20,211 bases of DNA from an uncultured Eubacteriales bacterium (GTDB taxonomy: Bacteria > Bacillota > Clostridia > Oscillospirales > Oscillospiraceae). The stretch spans positions 1 through 20,211 of the forward strand of contig CAUGSS010000046.1 of assembly GCA_959602365.1 (NCBI GenBank), written 5' to 3'. Below are positions 6,857 through 14,908 of this stretch, piece by piece. The translations under genes and the position numbers were made by a program. The notes under the pieces are model-generated. The model was given only the letters and a program-made list of their open reading frames with translations, did no database searches and had not been told where the DNA came from. Each line of letters opens with the position of its first letter. The first letter of the stretch is position 1.

Positions 6857-8200
6857 TCAGCCGCGATTGTCGGTAAACGTATAAGGATAATTGGAGTTAT
6901 TCACACTGCAACTGGGCGTCCCGTCAAATTCGCCGCCATTTATGATTACTGTCGGATTATAACTCGAACTGTAGTTGAAGATGTAAAAATGCGGCTGTGT
7001 TCCGTTGCTGGTAAAGCTGCCGCTCTCAACGGTCACCCTTGAATTCTGGGCCAAATAAACATCATAGTAATTGTTTGCGGAAATGGTGACATCCTTTAAC
7101 GTAGCGTGAACAGTACCCGTCACCTGCATACCGCCTTCCACCGTGACATTCTCTACAACGACATTCGCACTGCCAATATTACCTGTAATCCAGAGCGGAT
7201 AGTCAGTTCTGCTGCCAATACATTTAAATGTCCCGTTCTTTACAACGCTGCCGTCCCCTGTCACAGAAAACGAATTCCCATCGGTGCCATAATCGACAGA
7301 AACGGTGTGATTGTTTAAATCAATGGTAACTCGCTCTGCTGTGATATAGGTATCTGTTCCAATGGAAGAGATGGAAACATCATCAATAAAGGTGATATTT
7401 TCGCCATCTTCCGCACTCGCAAAAACCGCTTTTACCGCATCTGCCCCAGCTACATAGTTTGTTCCCTCTTCATCGGTATACCAGCCGCTGACTGAAGCAT
7501 CCGCTGTTACGGGAATGTATTCGCCGTCCACACGGACGTAAAGGCCGCTGCCATCAGAATAGGTGCCGTCGCCGTTCTCATACAGGGCCCCTTCATCATA
7601 GGTGTGGCTGCCAAAGCCATCCTGCTCATGGGCGTACTGGGTGGCAAGAATGGTCACATCAAAACTGACGCCCGCGCCCTGGTACTCATTGCCGGCGCTC
7701 TCCTGCATCTTGATGACCAAGGTAAACATATTGCCGGCGTTCTCTCCGCTGTCTTCCGGAGCAAGCACCGCGTCCTTGGCCGCAAAAGAGCCCGCCGCCA
7801 TCAGTTCGGCCATGGTGCCCAGATAATTATCAGTTGTCAGGTCCCCCGCGGATGCACTGTCACCCTCCACAGCATAGACATCCAACACCTGGGTGATATC
7901 CGCACCGCCGGTAATCTGCACATTGTCAAAGCTCATAGTGTACTTGAGCCACAGGCTGCCCCCATTGCGCACGCTGGCGGTGGTCTTCTGGGAATACCCG
8001 GGCTCCCAAAGATCATCGCTGCTGAACAGCGTTGTTTCATCTCCATCGTTAAGCTGGATATCCAGCGTGCCGGCCTGGATTATATTGCCTGTATTATTCA
8101 CGCTGTCGGTAAACCAGGCAAAGGTGGCCCCCATCAGCAGGGCGAGGCAGGCCACAAGGGCCAGGGCACTGGCAAACAGGGACTTCTTCGTGCATTTCAT
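6857..8200 (-). CDS. SipW-dependent TasA-like surface protein with beta-helix tail (447 residues)
   Basis: The signal peptide MKCTKKSLFASALALVACLA leads to the site TFAWFTDSVNNTGN, the SipW-dependent pattern. A TasA/camelysin-like domain follows (about 35-190) with LWLKYTMSFDNVQ and the closing motif AGNEYQGAGVSFDVT. The junction DGFGSHTYDEGALY leads to a right-handed beta-helix-like tail (about 240-447) of short turns such as VVVENVTVEGGMQVTG. The start ATG 8200 has AGGTGGTACATAT before it, and the longer frame upstream runs through the hairpin element. The N-terminal 200 residues are nearly the same as in the 649-residue paralog at 11551-13500. It is probably a fibre or adhesin subunit; the binding target is unknown. 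Confidence 0.87.
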   Translation of the reverse strand: MKCTKKSLFASALALVACLALLMGATFAWFTDSVNNTGNIIQAGTLDIQLNDGDETTLFSSDDLWEPGYSQKTTASVRNGGSLWLKYTMSFDNVQITGGADITQVLDVYAVEGDSASAGDLTTDNYLGTMAELMAAGSFAAKDAVLAPEDSGENAGNMFTLVIKMQESAGNEYQGAGVSFDVTILATQYAHEQDGFGSHTYDEGALYENGDGTYSDGSGLYVRVDGEYIPVTADASVSGWYTDEEGTNYVAGADAVKAVFASAEDGENITFIDDVSISSIGTDTYITAERVTIDLNNHTVSVDYGTDGNSFSVTGDGSVVKNGTFKCIGSRTDYPLWITGNIGSANVVVENVTVEGGMQVTGTVHATLKDVTISANNYYDVYLAQNSRVTVESGSFTSNGTQPHFYIFNYSSSYNPTVIINGGEFDGTPSCSVNNSNYPYTFTDNRG

Positions 8201-8237
8201 ATATGTACCACCTATTGACCTGCGGATTCTCTTGTCT

Positions 8238-8299
8238 GGGGATGCAAAGGCACAAACCGGAGCTTGTGCCTTTGCATCCCCGCCCCACATAGGGGCGGG
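8238..8299 (-). repeat. Intercistronic double-hairpin element, copy R2
   Basis: This is the most regular copy. GGGGATGCAAAGGCACAA (8238-8255) and TTGTGCCTTTGCATCCCC (8264-8281) form a perfect 18-bp stem with an 8-base loop. CCCGCCCC (8279-8286) and GGGGCGGG (8292-8299) form a second perfect stem. The stems share 8279-8281, so they compete for those bases. No T-run follows on the minus strand. Confidence 0.85.
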
Positions 8300-8311
8300 A
8301 ACATACAGCGG

Positions 8312-9979
8312 TCAATTCAATGTGATATCGCATGGTGTGGCTTCGCTGCTATCTTTCTCCATACAATAGCCAGGATATGTAATATTCAAGATGTTTCCTG
8401 AAGATGTAATGTGCTGCTGGATTCCGAAGCTGGTATCGTCATTGATCAGATAGGGTGCTGTAATGCTGTTATCTCTGATGGTGTACTCCACAGCTTCATT
8501 GGCGGCTGCGCTGTGGAACCAGATCGCATTGCCCGCGTTGACATGAACGGTATTGCCCTCTACCAGGCAAGAGGCCGCATCGGTCAGCTGAATCGCACCG
8601 CGGTCAGGCTCACTATTGGTACTCACAATGGTATTATTGCTGATCTCAACCTCTGCCGTCTTTTGCTGAATGTTGATTCCCCGGGTGTAGCCGGTGACTG
8701 TGTTATTGGAAAAAACGACCTCAAGGGGCTCTGTCTCAGAACCCTGGACAAAGAATGCATAGCTGATCGTGCCGTCGTTTGTGAAATCACAATTTGTGAC
8801 CGAAATGGTTCCATTGGCATTAAAATAGTGGTAAATATAGCCATTGATACTGCACTGATCAAAATACACGTCCAGCGGAGATCCATAGGCCCGAGAACAA
8901 GTAATCCTGCCATCCGCCCCCGTTGCCTCCAGTGTCAGCTGTTTTATATTGACAGTAAGCGCATCTTCTTGATCATTCCACCAAGCGTAAGGAAGCCCCA
9001 TATTCTGTACACGAAGCTGCGCGGTCTCGTTGCCGCCCACTATATTGATCTCACCGACGGACCGGGTGCTGCTGTAACGATTGCTCGCTCTGCCGAACGT
9101 GAGAATATGTCCGCCGTCTTCCAGCGTCTGTGTGCCGTAAATGGTCCAGGTAATGGTCCCTTCGTCAGTGTAGATCGCATCAAATTGCTCATCAGACAAC
9201 GGCTCCTGACCAAGCCCGCCCTGTTCCACAACAGCTTTTCCAGCTTCGTATGCCTCCTGCACCGTGCGGAAGAACTGGCCCTCCAGGCCCGCAATCCCGC
9301 TGATGGTAACGCCGGATTTGAGTGCTTCCTCTGCCTCAGCGTCATACTGATTGGAACCGAAGCCATCTGTCTCAAAAGTATACTGGGTAGCGTTGAGCTG
9401 AATATCAAAGCTGGTGCCAACAGAATGAGCCTGATACTCGTTGCCGGCGGTTTCCTGCATGTGCAGCGCGATCACCGCATAGTCCGACGCGCCCGCCTCC
9501 AGATGGCCGTTGGCAGCGCCCTGCTGGACGTTGGCCCCGATCAAGTCGCTCAATGTACCTACCAATTGCATGTCGCCAAGGCTGCCGGGCATACTGCTGC
9601 CAGACTCGTTCAAATTCAGATCGTCGGCGTAATAGACATCGATGACCCTTGCCAAACCGGTATCATCCCCGGCAGCAATGATGTCCAGCTGGTACTTCAA
9701 TGCCAGCGAACCATTATTCGTGACTTTGACCGCCACGAGCTCGGTATAGCCGGGTTCCCATTGGTCATAACTGAAAACGGGCTCCTCGGTGACTGGAATA
9801 TATTTCTCCTCTTCCGTGTCCCACGTCTCCAGAGAGACATCCAGCTTACCCGCCTGAATCTTATTGCCCGTATTGCTCACGCTGTCGGTAAACCAGGCAA
9901 AGGTGGCCCCCATCAGCAGGGCAAGGCAGGCCACAAGGGCCAGGGCGCTGGCCAGCAGGGATTTCTTCGTACTCTTCAT
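8312..9979 (-). CDS. SipW-dependent TasA-like surface protein with beta-helix tail (555 residues)
   Basis: It starts MKSTKKSLLASALALVACLA with site TFAWFTDSVSNTGNKIQAG. The TasA-like domain (about 35-215) contains FSYDQWEPGYTELVAVKVT, NNGSLALKYQL and the closing AGNEYQAHSVGTSFDIQLN. The junction DGFGSNQYDAEAEEA follows. The tail (about 290-555) has repeating beta-helix turns such as VEISNNTIVSTNSE and CLVEGNTVHVNAGN, the NN-T pattern seen in pectate-lyase-like and NosD-like repeats. No lyase active site was recognised, so the helix is more likely structural or for binding. ATG 9979 follows AAGGAGG; the longer in-frame start at 10012 has no ribosome site. It lies between double-hairpin copies R2 and R3. 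Confidence 0.87.
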   Translation of the reverse strand: MKSTKKSLLASALALVACLALLMGATFAWFTDSVSNTGNKIQAGKLDVSLETWDTEEEKYIPVTEEPVFSYDQWEPGYTELVAVKVTNNGSLALKYQLDIIAAGDDTGLARVIDVYYADDLNLNESGSSMPGSLGDMQLVGTLSDLIGANVQQGAANGHLEAGASDYAVIALHMQETAGNEYQAHSVGTSFDIQLNATQYTFETDGFGSNQYDAEAEEALKSGVTISGIAGLEGQFFRTVQEAYEAGKAVVEQGGLGQEPLSDEQFDAIYTDEGTITWTIYGTQTLEDGGHILTFGRASNRYSSTRSVGEINIVGGNETAQLRVQNMGLPYAWWNDQEDALTVNIKQLTLEATGADGRITCSRAYGSPLDVYFDQCSINGYIYHYFNANGTISVTNCDFTNDGTISYAFFVQGSETEPLEVVFSNNTVTGYTRGINIQQKTAEVEISNNTIVSTNSEPDRGAIQLTDAASCLVEGNTVHVNAGNAIWFHSAAANEAVEYTIRDNSITAPYLINDDTSFGIQQHITSSGNILNITYPGYCMEKDSSEATPCDITLN

Positions 9980-10016
9980 ATAGGCCTCCTTATTTTCTTG
10001 CATTTCTCTCATTTTC

Positions 10017-10080
10017 GGGGATGCAAAGACATAAACCGGAGCTTGTGCCTTTGCATCCCCGCTCCCCGAGGGGGAGCGGG
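10017..10080 (-). repeat. Intercistronic double-hairpin element, copy R3
   Basis: GGGGATGCAAAGACATAA (10017-10034) pairs with TTGTGCCTTTGCATCCCC (10043-10060); in the minus-strand RNA this leaves one G-U pair and one mismatch. CCCGCTCCCC (10058-10067) and GGGGAGCGGG (10071-10080) form a perfect 10-bp stem. The stems share 10058-10060. The element starts 10 bases after the stop of the upstream gene (10090). Confidence 0.85.
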
Positions 10081-10089
10081 AGAAAACAC

Positions 10090-11448
10090 TTACTGGGCAG
10101 AAATCAGCCAGTAACCATCGCCGTTATCGGTGACAGTGCAGTCGGAAACCGACGGCTGACTGGGAGCAAAATCCTGGGAGACAAGGATCTGGCCGCCGTT
10201 GGTTGCGCCATACCGCGTGCCGTTGACATAGCTGATGGAGCAATCCTCAACAACTATAGTACCGCCATCCGCATAGAAGAGAATGCTATCAGCGCCGCTG
10301 CAGCTGAAGGAACCGCCGATGACCGTGACAGTACCGTCATTCTGCGCCAGCACCGCATGGCCGGAAGCACCGGAAGACGAGAAAGTTCCATCGTTGATGG
10401 TAACCGCGGCGCCATCAAGTGCAGAGACTTCCGCGCACTGGGAACCGCTCTCGCCAAATTTACCGCCATTGACCGTCAGCGAAGAACCGGTACCCGCGGC
10501 AGTGAGCCGACCGGCATTGTAATTCAGGCTGGAATTCGCCTCGGCATTGATGGTCAGGGAACCTCCATCTTCCACCGTGATGCGCGCACCAGCTAAAGGC
10601 GTGATATTGTAAATCATGCTGGTCCCCATATTCATGGTAACCTCACCAGTAACCTGGAGGGCGCTGATGCCTTCAATGTCGGCAGGCACCGTGATCTCAG
10701 TGGGCACACCGGGCTGATTGAGCGCATCCTGCAGAGCATCGGCATCATCAACTGTGGTGATTACAGGATAAACAGCCGCATTATCATACTGGTCGCTTCC
10801 AAAACCGTCGGTCTCCACAGTGTCCTGTGTGGCCAGAATGGTCACGTCGGCCGAGAATGTTGCTCCCTGGTACTCATTGCCGGCCTCTTCATTCATGCCG
10901 TAGACCAGGATATACTGCACTTTACCTCCCGCAGCCAGGGAAATCTCCAGGGCGTTCGCAAGGGTGCTCAGCTCGCTCATGGGACGCTTGGTAAAGGAGC
11001 CGGTGATTGTCCCCGCCTCGTCCACCTGGAGGAAATCAAACCAGAGGGCGTTCTGAAGGCCGCCGTCGTTTACAGTGAACTGAAGCTTGACCTTGGCGGC
11101 CAGGTTGCCGCTGTTGGTCACCGACAGCAGCTTGGCGTTAGACTGGCCGGGCTCCCACAGGTTCTCATTGATGATGGCAGCTGAATTCTCACCCAGATCC
11201 TGACCCGCTGCCTCAAAATAGAATTCGTTGCCGCCGTTGACGCCCGAAATCTGGTATCCGGTGCTGCCGGTGTTGGCCATATCCACATCATATGCCATGG
11301 CGGTGATACCCAGCGTGCCTGCCTGAATCTTATTGCCCGTATTGCTCACGCTGTCGGTAAACCAGGCAAAGGTGGCCCCCATCAGCAGGGCAAGGCACAC
11401 CACAAGGGCCAGAGCGCTGGCCAGCAGGGATTTCTTTGTGCTCTTCAT
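10090..11448 (-). CDS. SipW-dependent TasA-like surface protein with glycine-rich beta-helix tail (452 residues)
   Basis: It starts MKSTKKSLLASALALVVCLA with site TFAWFTDSVSNTGNKIQAG. Its TasA-like domain (about 35-215) differs from the others. It has an insert with YQISGVNGGNEFYFEAAGQ, then LWEPGQSNAKLLSVTNSG and the closing AGNEYQGATFSADVTILAT. The junction DGFGSDQYDNAAVYP leads to a tail (about 235-452) of short Gly/Ser/Thr-rich turns such as GAAVTINDGTFSSSG and NDGTVTVIGGSFSCSG, each ending in a GG-F or DG-F step, as in parallel beta-helices. ATG 11448 has AGGAGG 7 bases before it, followed by the TACATAT spacer shared with the neighbouring paralogs. It is flanked by double-hairpin copies R3 and R4. 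The role is inferred as a structural surface subunit. Confidence 0.88.
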   Translation of the reverse strand: MKSTKKSLLASALALVVCLALLMGATFAWFTDSVSNTGNKIQAGTLGITAMAYDVDMANTGSTGYQISGVNGGNEFYFEAAGQDLGENSAAIINENLWEPGQSNAKLLSVTNSGNLAAKVKLQFTVNDGGLQNALWFDFLQVDEAGTITGSFTKRPMSELSTLANALEISLAAGGKVQYILVYGMNEEAGNEYQGATFSADVTILATQDTVETDGFGSDQYDNAAVYPVITTVDDADALQDALNQPGVPTEITVPADIEGISALQVTGEVTMNMGTSMIYNITPLAGARITVEDGGSLTINAEANSSLNYNAGRLTAAGTGSSLTVNGGKFGESGSQCAEVSALDGAAVTINDGTFSSSGASGHAVLAQNDGTVTVIGGSFSCSGADSILFYADGGTIVVEDCSISYVNGTRYGATNGGQILVSQDFAPSQPSVSDCTVTDNGDGYWLISAQ

Positions 11449-11475
11449 ATATGTACCTCCTTTGTTTCCCGTTTT

Positions 11476-11541
11476 GGGGATGCAAGGGTACAGGCCCTGG
11501 CTTGTGCCCTTGCATCCCCACCCCTGTAAAAAGGGGCGGGG
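11476..11541 (-). repeat. Intercistronic double-hairpin element, copy R4
   Basis: GGGGATGCAAGGGTACAG (11476-11493) pairs with TTGTGCCCTTGCATCCCC (11502-11519) with two mismatches. CCCCACCCC (11516-11524) pairs with GGGGCGGGG (11533-11541); the odd position is a G-U pair in the minus-strand RNA but A-C in the plus-strand RNA. Relative to R2 and R3, an A-T pair has become G-C in both arms of stem 2 (CAAGGG/CCCTTG in place of CAAAGG/CCTTTG). Confidence 0.82.
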
Positions 11542-11550
11542 AAATGCAGT

Positions 11551-13500
11551 TTATCCGTTGATCGGAAAAGAAGCTGCCTCACCAGTCCAGTTGGATACTG
11601 TTTTCAACACTTCCTCTTCAGGCCAACCGACGCTGAGTTTTCCACTGGTACCATTGCTGATTTCCAAATTTTCAAAAGTATTCCCGCCAACGGTTATCGT
11701 GGAGCCATCCACAAAGTAAATACCCACCACGGAATCCTTCACCTTATCGCAGTTCTGGAATACATTGTTCGTGATAGTGATGTCGGCAACCACAGAATCC
11801 GACGCGCTGGGTTCAATGTGGATGTAGCGTATTGCCTCATCTGCCGCATTGCCATAACTGCCGTTCGCAGCCCCTTCCACATTGGCCGCCGTAAAGGTAC
11901 AGTTATTGACCGTCAAGCGCTCAAAATCAGCCGATGTGATCTGGATCGCTTCCCACTGCGGATCAGAGAATGTGCACCCGTCAAACACAAGAGTGCTGCA
12001 TCCGTCGTTTCCATACACCAAGGAGGCGTTGTTGTTATTATTTGTAGGCTTGGCCAACGTCACATTCTGAAAAGTGACATCGGCGGAAACAGAAATTGGC
12101 TTGCCAGTAATTTCGGTGCTTCCCATACCGTCGATGGTCACGTCTCTGGTGATGCTCAACGGATTGTCGAGTGTAATATCCTCGGCAATCATAATGGTGT
12201 CCGCACTGCCGTCATTGACAGCATCCATTAATCCATTGGCATCCCCAACCACCGTTGTTCCTGCCGCCGTAACCACATAGGTGTTTTCGGAAACCCGGTT
12301 GGAACGATACCCATCCGCCACAAAGGTGCCGCCCAGGTTGTCATCGCCCGCCGCCGGGTCACGGCCCTCGAAGGTACCGCCATACACTGTGATGGTACCG
12401 GGGGTTCCGTTAGACAGGTTCAGGGTGAGGGCTTCGCCGTCGCCATACAGGTAATCTGAAGAACGATTGATAAAAGTGCCGTCGTAGATCGCAACACTTC
12501 CGCCCATGGCAAACACACAGGACTCCCGGGGGGTATCCACAATAAAGGTGCCGCTTTCAATCACGACGGAGCCGTTCTCCCCCATTACAGAGACAGGGAC
12601 CACATAATCCGATGCGTTGCTGGCATCAATGGTGCCGTTTCCGGCGATGGTCAGCGAACCGCCCGCATTTACCCGGATAGGCGTCACGTCATCCGCAGCG
12701 CCTGCATTGGCATAGGCCCCATCAAACGTAATCGTGTGTCCATCCAGGTTGAGAACGATATCTTTGTCCGCAATGACAAGGCGATCATTCAACGCGACAT
12801 CCGCACTGAGCGCAATCACATCGCCGCTGTCGGCATTTGCAATGGCATCAAGCAGCGCTGTTCCATCCGCCACATAGGTATCCGCATAATATGCGCCCGC
12901 ATCGTAATCCGAATTTCCAAAGCCGTCCTGCTCATGCGTGTACTGGGTCGCCTGAATGGTCACATCAAAACTGACACCCGCACCCTGGTATTCGTTGCCG
13001 GCGCTCTCCTGCATCTTGATAACCAGGGTAAAGGTGTTGCTGGATTCCTCTCCGCTGCTCTGTGGGGCAAGCACTGCGTCCTTGGCCGCGAAGGAACCGC
13101 CGGCCATCAGGTCGGCCATCGTGCCCAAATAAGTGGCCCCTTCCAAGCTCGTGGCATTGGCATCCACCGTGTAGACATCCAGCACCTGGGTGATGTCTGT
13201 GCCGGTTGTCTGCACATGGTCAAAACTCATGGTGTACTTGAGCCACAGGTTGCCGGCATTGCTCACGGTAGCAGTAGCCATCTGAGAGCGGCCGGGCTCC
13301 CAGAGGAAATTATTATCACTGCTGAACAGTGCCGTTTCCGTTCCATCATTGAGCTGGATGTCCAGCGTGCCTGCCTGGATCTGGTTGCCCGTATTGCTCA
13401 CGCTGTCGGTGAACCAGGCGAAGGTGGCCCCCATCAGCAGGGCGAGGCAGGCCACAAGGGCCAGTCCGCTTGCCAGCAGGGATTTCTTTGTGCGCTTCAT
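11551..13500 (-). CDS. SipW-dependent TasA-like surface protein with two beta-helix blocks (649 residues)
   Basis: This is the largest member of the cluster. It starts MKRTKKSLLASGLALVACLA with site TFAWFTDSVSNTGNQIQAG. The TasA-like domain (about 35-205) shares LWLKYTMSFDHVQ and AGNEYQGAGVSFDVT with the 447-residue paralog. After the junction DGFGNSDYDAGAYY there are two beta-helix-like blocks. The first (about 220-405) has DIVLNLDGHTITFDGA and VVIESGTFIVDTP. The second (about 420-630) has VTIDGMGSTEITGKP and VADITITNNVFQNCD. Each begins with a similar phrase (GTALLDAIANADSGD; NGLMDAVNDGSADT), so the tail may have doubled. ATG 13500 has GGGAGG before the shared TACATATT spacer. Longer in-frame starts lack a ribosome site. 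Confidence 0.87.
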   Translation of the reverse strand: MKRTKKSLLASGLALVACLALLMGATFAWFTDSVSNTGNQIQAGTLDIQLNDGTETALFSSDNNFLWEPGRSQMATATVSNAGNLWLKYTMSFDHVQTTGTDITQVLDVYTVDANATSLEGATYLGTMADLMAGGSFAAKDAVLAPQSSGEESSNTFTLVIKMQESAGNEYQGAGVSFDVTIQATQYTHEQDGFGNSDYDAGAYYADTYVADGTALLDAIANADSGDVIALSADVALNDRLVIADKDIVLNLDGHTITFDGAYANAGAADDVTPIRVNAGGSLTIAGNGTIDASNASDYVVPVSVMGENGSVVIESGTFIVDTPRESCVFAMGGSVAIYDGTFINRSSDYLYGDGEALTLNLSNGTPGTITVYGGTFEGRDPAAGDDNLGGTFVADGYRSNRVSENTYVVTAAGTTVVGDANGLMDAVNDGSADTIMIAEDITLDNPLSITRDVTIDGMGSTEITGKPISVSADVTFQNVTLAKPTNNNNNASLVYGNDGCSTLVFDGCTFSDPQWEAIQITSADFERLTVNNCTFTAANVEGAANGSYGNAADEAIRYIHIEPSASDSVVADITITNNVFQNCDKVKDSVVGIYFVDGSTITVGGNTFENLEISNGTSGKLSVGWPEEEVLKTVSNWTGEAASFPING

Positions 13501-13529
13501 AATATGTACCTCCCTTTTTCCTCCGTTTT

Positions 13530-13541
13530 GGGAATGCAAAG
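13530..13541 (-). repeat. Remnant of the intercistronic hairpin element, copy R5
   Basis: GGGAATGCAAAG (13530-13541) matches one arm of stem 2 in R2-R4 and is followed on the minus strand by the same AAAACGG and purine-rich flank as R4. The pairing arm and stem 1 are absent, and the gap holds AT-rich sequence instead. It looks like a decayed or never-completed copy. Confidence 0.55.
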
Positions 13542-13576
13542 AATTGCTCTCTCACATTTCTATACAGGAAATATTT

Positions 13577-14854
13577 TTATTCCGGAACAACCGTATACCA
13601 GATGTCGCTGTTGGCCTGTGTCTCTGACACGACCTTATAGCCGTCAGCCACAAAGTTGGCCTCAGGATTTTCTGTCCTGCTGTGAGAAGGATCAAAATTC
13701 ACAAAGGTACCGCCGTAAACTGTAATGCTGGCATTTGAATTGTCTATCAGATTCAGCAGCCAATAGGTCTCGTTCCAATCGGTCAGAGCTTCAAAGTGTC
13801 CGCCGTAGATCTCCACCTGGGCGTTGCCGCCTGCCTGGATGCAGGTCAAGCCGGAAATATAGGTACCTTCCCTGATAACCACTTTAGAGTCATCACTTGC
13901 CCGGACAAGGAATCCGAGCTCTGACTTCATATCCTGCTCCATCCTGCCCGTCCCCTGAAGGGTGAGCTGGGCTTGCCCGTTGACGTCAACGATTCCCCCA
14001 CGGGTCACTGTTATGACCGCATCTTGCTCCAAGTTAAGCACGCTTTGAGTGCCTCCCGCCATAGTAACGGCTTTATCCCAGGTAAAGTCGCTCACAGCAG
14101 TCACCAAACCGCCCCGCTCCAGCGCGGTGACAAAGGAGCCGCTGTCCGTCACAGGGAAGGTCGCCTCTGCATCATAGTCTGCCCTGCCAAAGCCGTCCGT
14201 CTCAACACGCGCCTGGGTGGCGTTTACCGCAATGTCCAGGTTGACGCTCTTGCCTTGGTAAGTGTTTTCCGCGTCGGTATACATACCGTACTCCAGGAGG
14301 TAATAGGCATAGGTATCCTCGCCATCACCTTCCGCCGCCGCCGGGTATATCGTCCAAACGGGAATATCCGCATCGGCAAGCCCGCTCATGCAGGTCGCAT
14401 TTTCCGTACCGCTCGCCGGCCGCTTGTCTGGATCGGAAAACAACAGCTTCGACTTCATTGAATCTCCACCGCTGTCATCGGAGGTCAAGGTATCTATGTG
14501 ATACCAGAGACCTCCCAGCAATTCGCCTTCCGCCTGCACGGAAAGGCTAACCTGCAGCGCAACGCTGCCCTCGTTCTTGATTTTCAGCATAATGGCGCCG
14601 TGCTGTCCCGGCTCCCAATTTCCTGCAGCAATCAACGGCTCCTCGCCCAGATGCTGATGAATCACATGGCTTGCCCAATTTCCCCCTTCCAGCCGGTAGC
14701 CAGTCACATCAAACTGAAGTTCACCCGCCTGAATGGTATTTCCTGTATTGACAATACGGTCAGAAAGCCAGGCAAAGGTTGTGCCCGTCAATAAAGCCAG
14801 GCAGACAATCAGGCTTACGGCGCTGGCCAGCAGGGATTTTTTTGTTTTTGACAT
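13577..14854 (-). CDS. SipW-dependent TasA-like surface protein, divergent member (425 residues)
   Basis: It starts MSKTKKSLLASAVSLIVCLA and has site TFAWLSDRIVNTGNTIQAG, the most divergent of the five long paralogs (L-S in place of F-T). The TasA-like domain (about 35-225) has NWEPGQHGAIMLKIKNEG and the closing AENTYQGKSVNLDIAVNAT. The junction DGFGRADYDAEATFP leads to a shorter beta-helix-like tail (about 240-425) with ITVTRGGIVDVNGQAQLT and VEIYGGHFEALTDW. ATG 14854 is chosen because GGGTGA lies 7 bases upstream; the GTG at 14869 lies inside that ribosome site. It follows the 182-residue gene by only 54 bases, with no hairpin element between them. Confidence 0.85.
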   Translation of the reverse strand: MSKTKKSLLASAVSLIVCLALLTGTTFAWLSDRIVNTGNTIQAGELQFDVTGYRLEGGNWASHVIHQHLGEEPLIAAGNWEPGQHGAIMLKIKNEGSVALQVSLSVQAEGELLGGLWYHIDTLTSDDSGGDSMKSKLLFSDPDKRPASGTENATCMSGLADADIPVWTIYPAAAEGDGEDTYAYYLLEYGMYTDAENTYQGKSVNLDIAVNATQARVETDGFGRADYDAEATFPVTDSGSFVTALERGGLVTAVSDFTWDKAVTMAGGTQSVLNLEQDAVITVTRGGIVDVNGQAQLTLQGTGRMEQDMKSELGFLVRASDDSKVVIREGTYISGLTCIQAGGNAQVEIYGGHFEALTDWNETYWLLNLIDNSNASITVYGGTFVNFDPSHSRTENPEANFVADGYKVVSETQANSDIWYTVVPE

Positions 14855-14908
14855 AGAGCGATCACCCACCTATCTCATCTCTTCCATCTTCATCCCATTG
14901 CCAGCCCA

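Noticed and set aside
8411..10114. 567-codon open frame on the plus strand, and similar long plus-strand frames across 5793-14500
   Set aside because: They are antisense to the TasA-like genes, have no ribosome sites, and their sequence mirrors the repeated heads. The minus-strand frames have signal peptides and family motifs.
6714..11541. Junction repeats as CRISPR, MITE or IS ends
   Set aside because: They are kilobases apart, always at gene junctions, with no spacers, no transposase and no visible target-site duplications.
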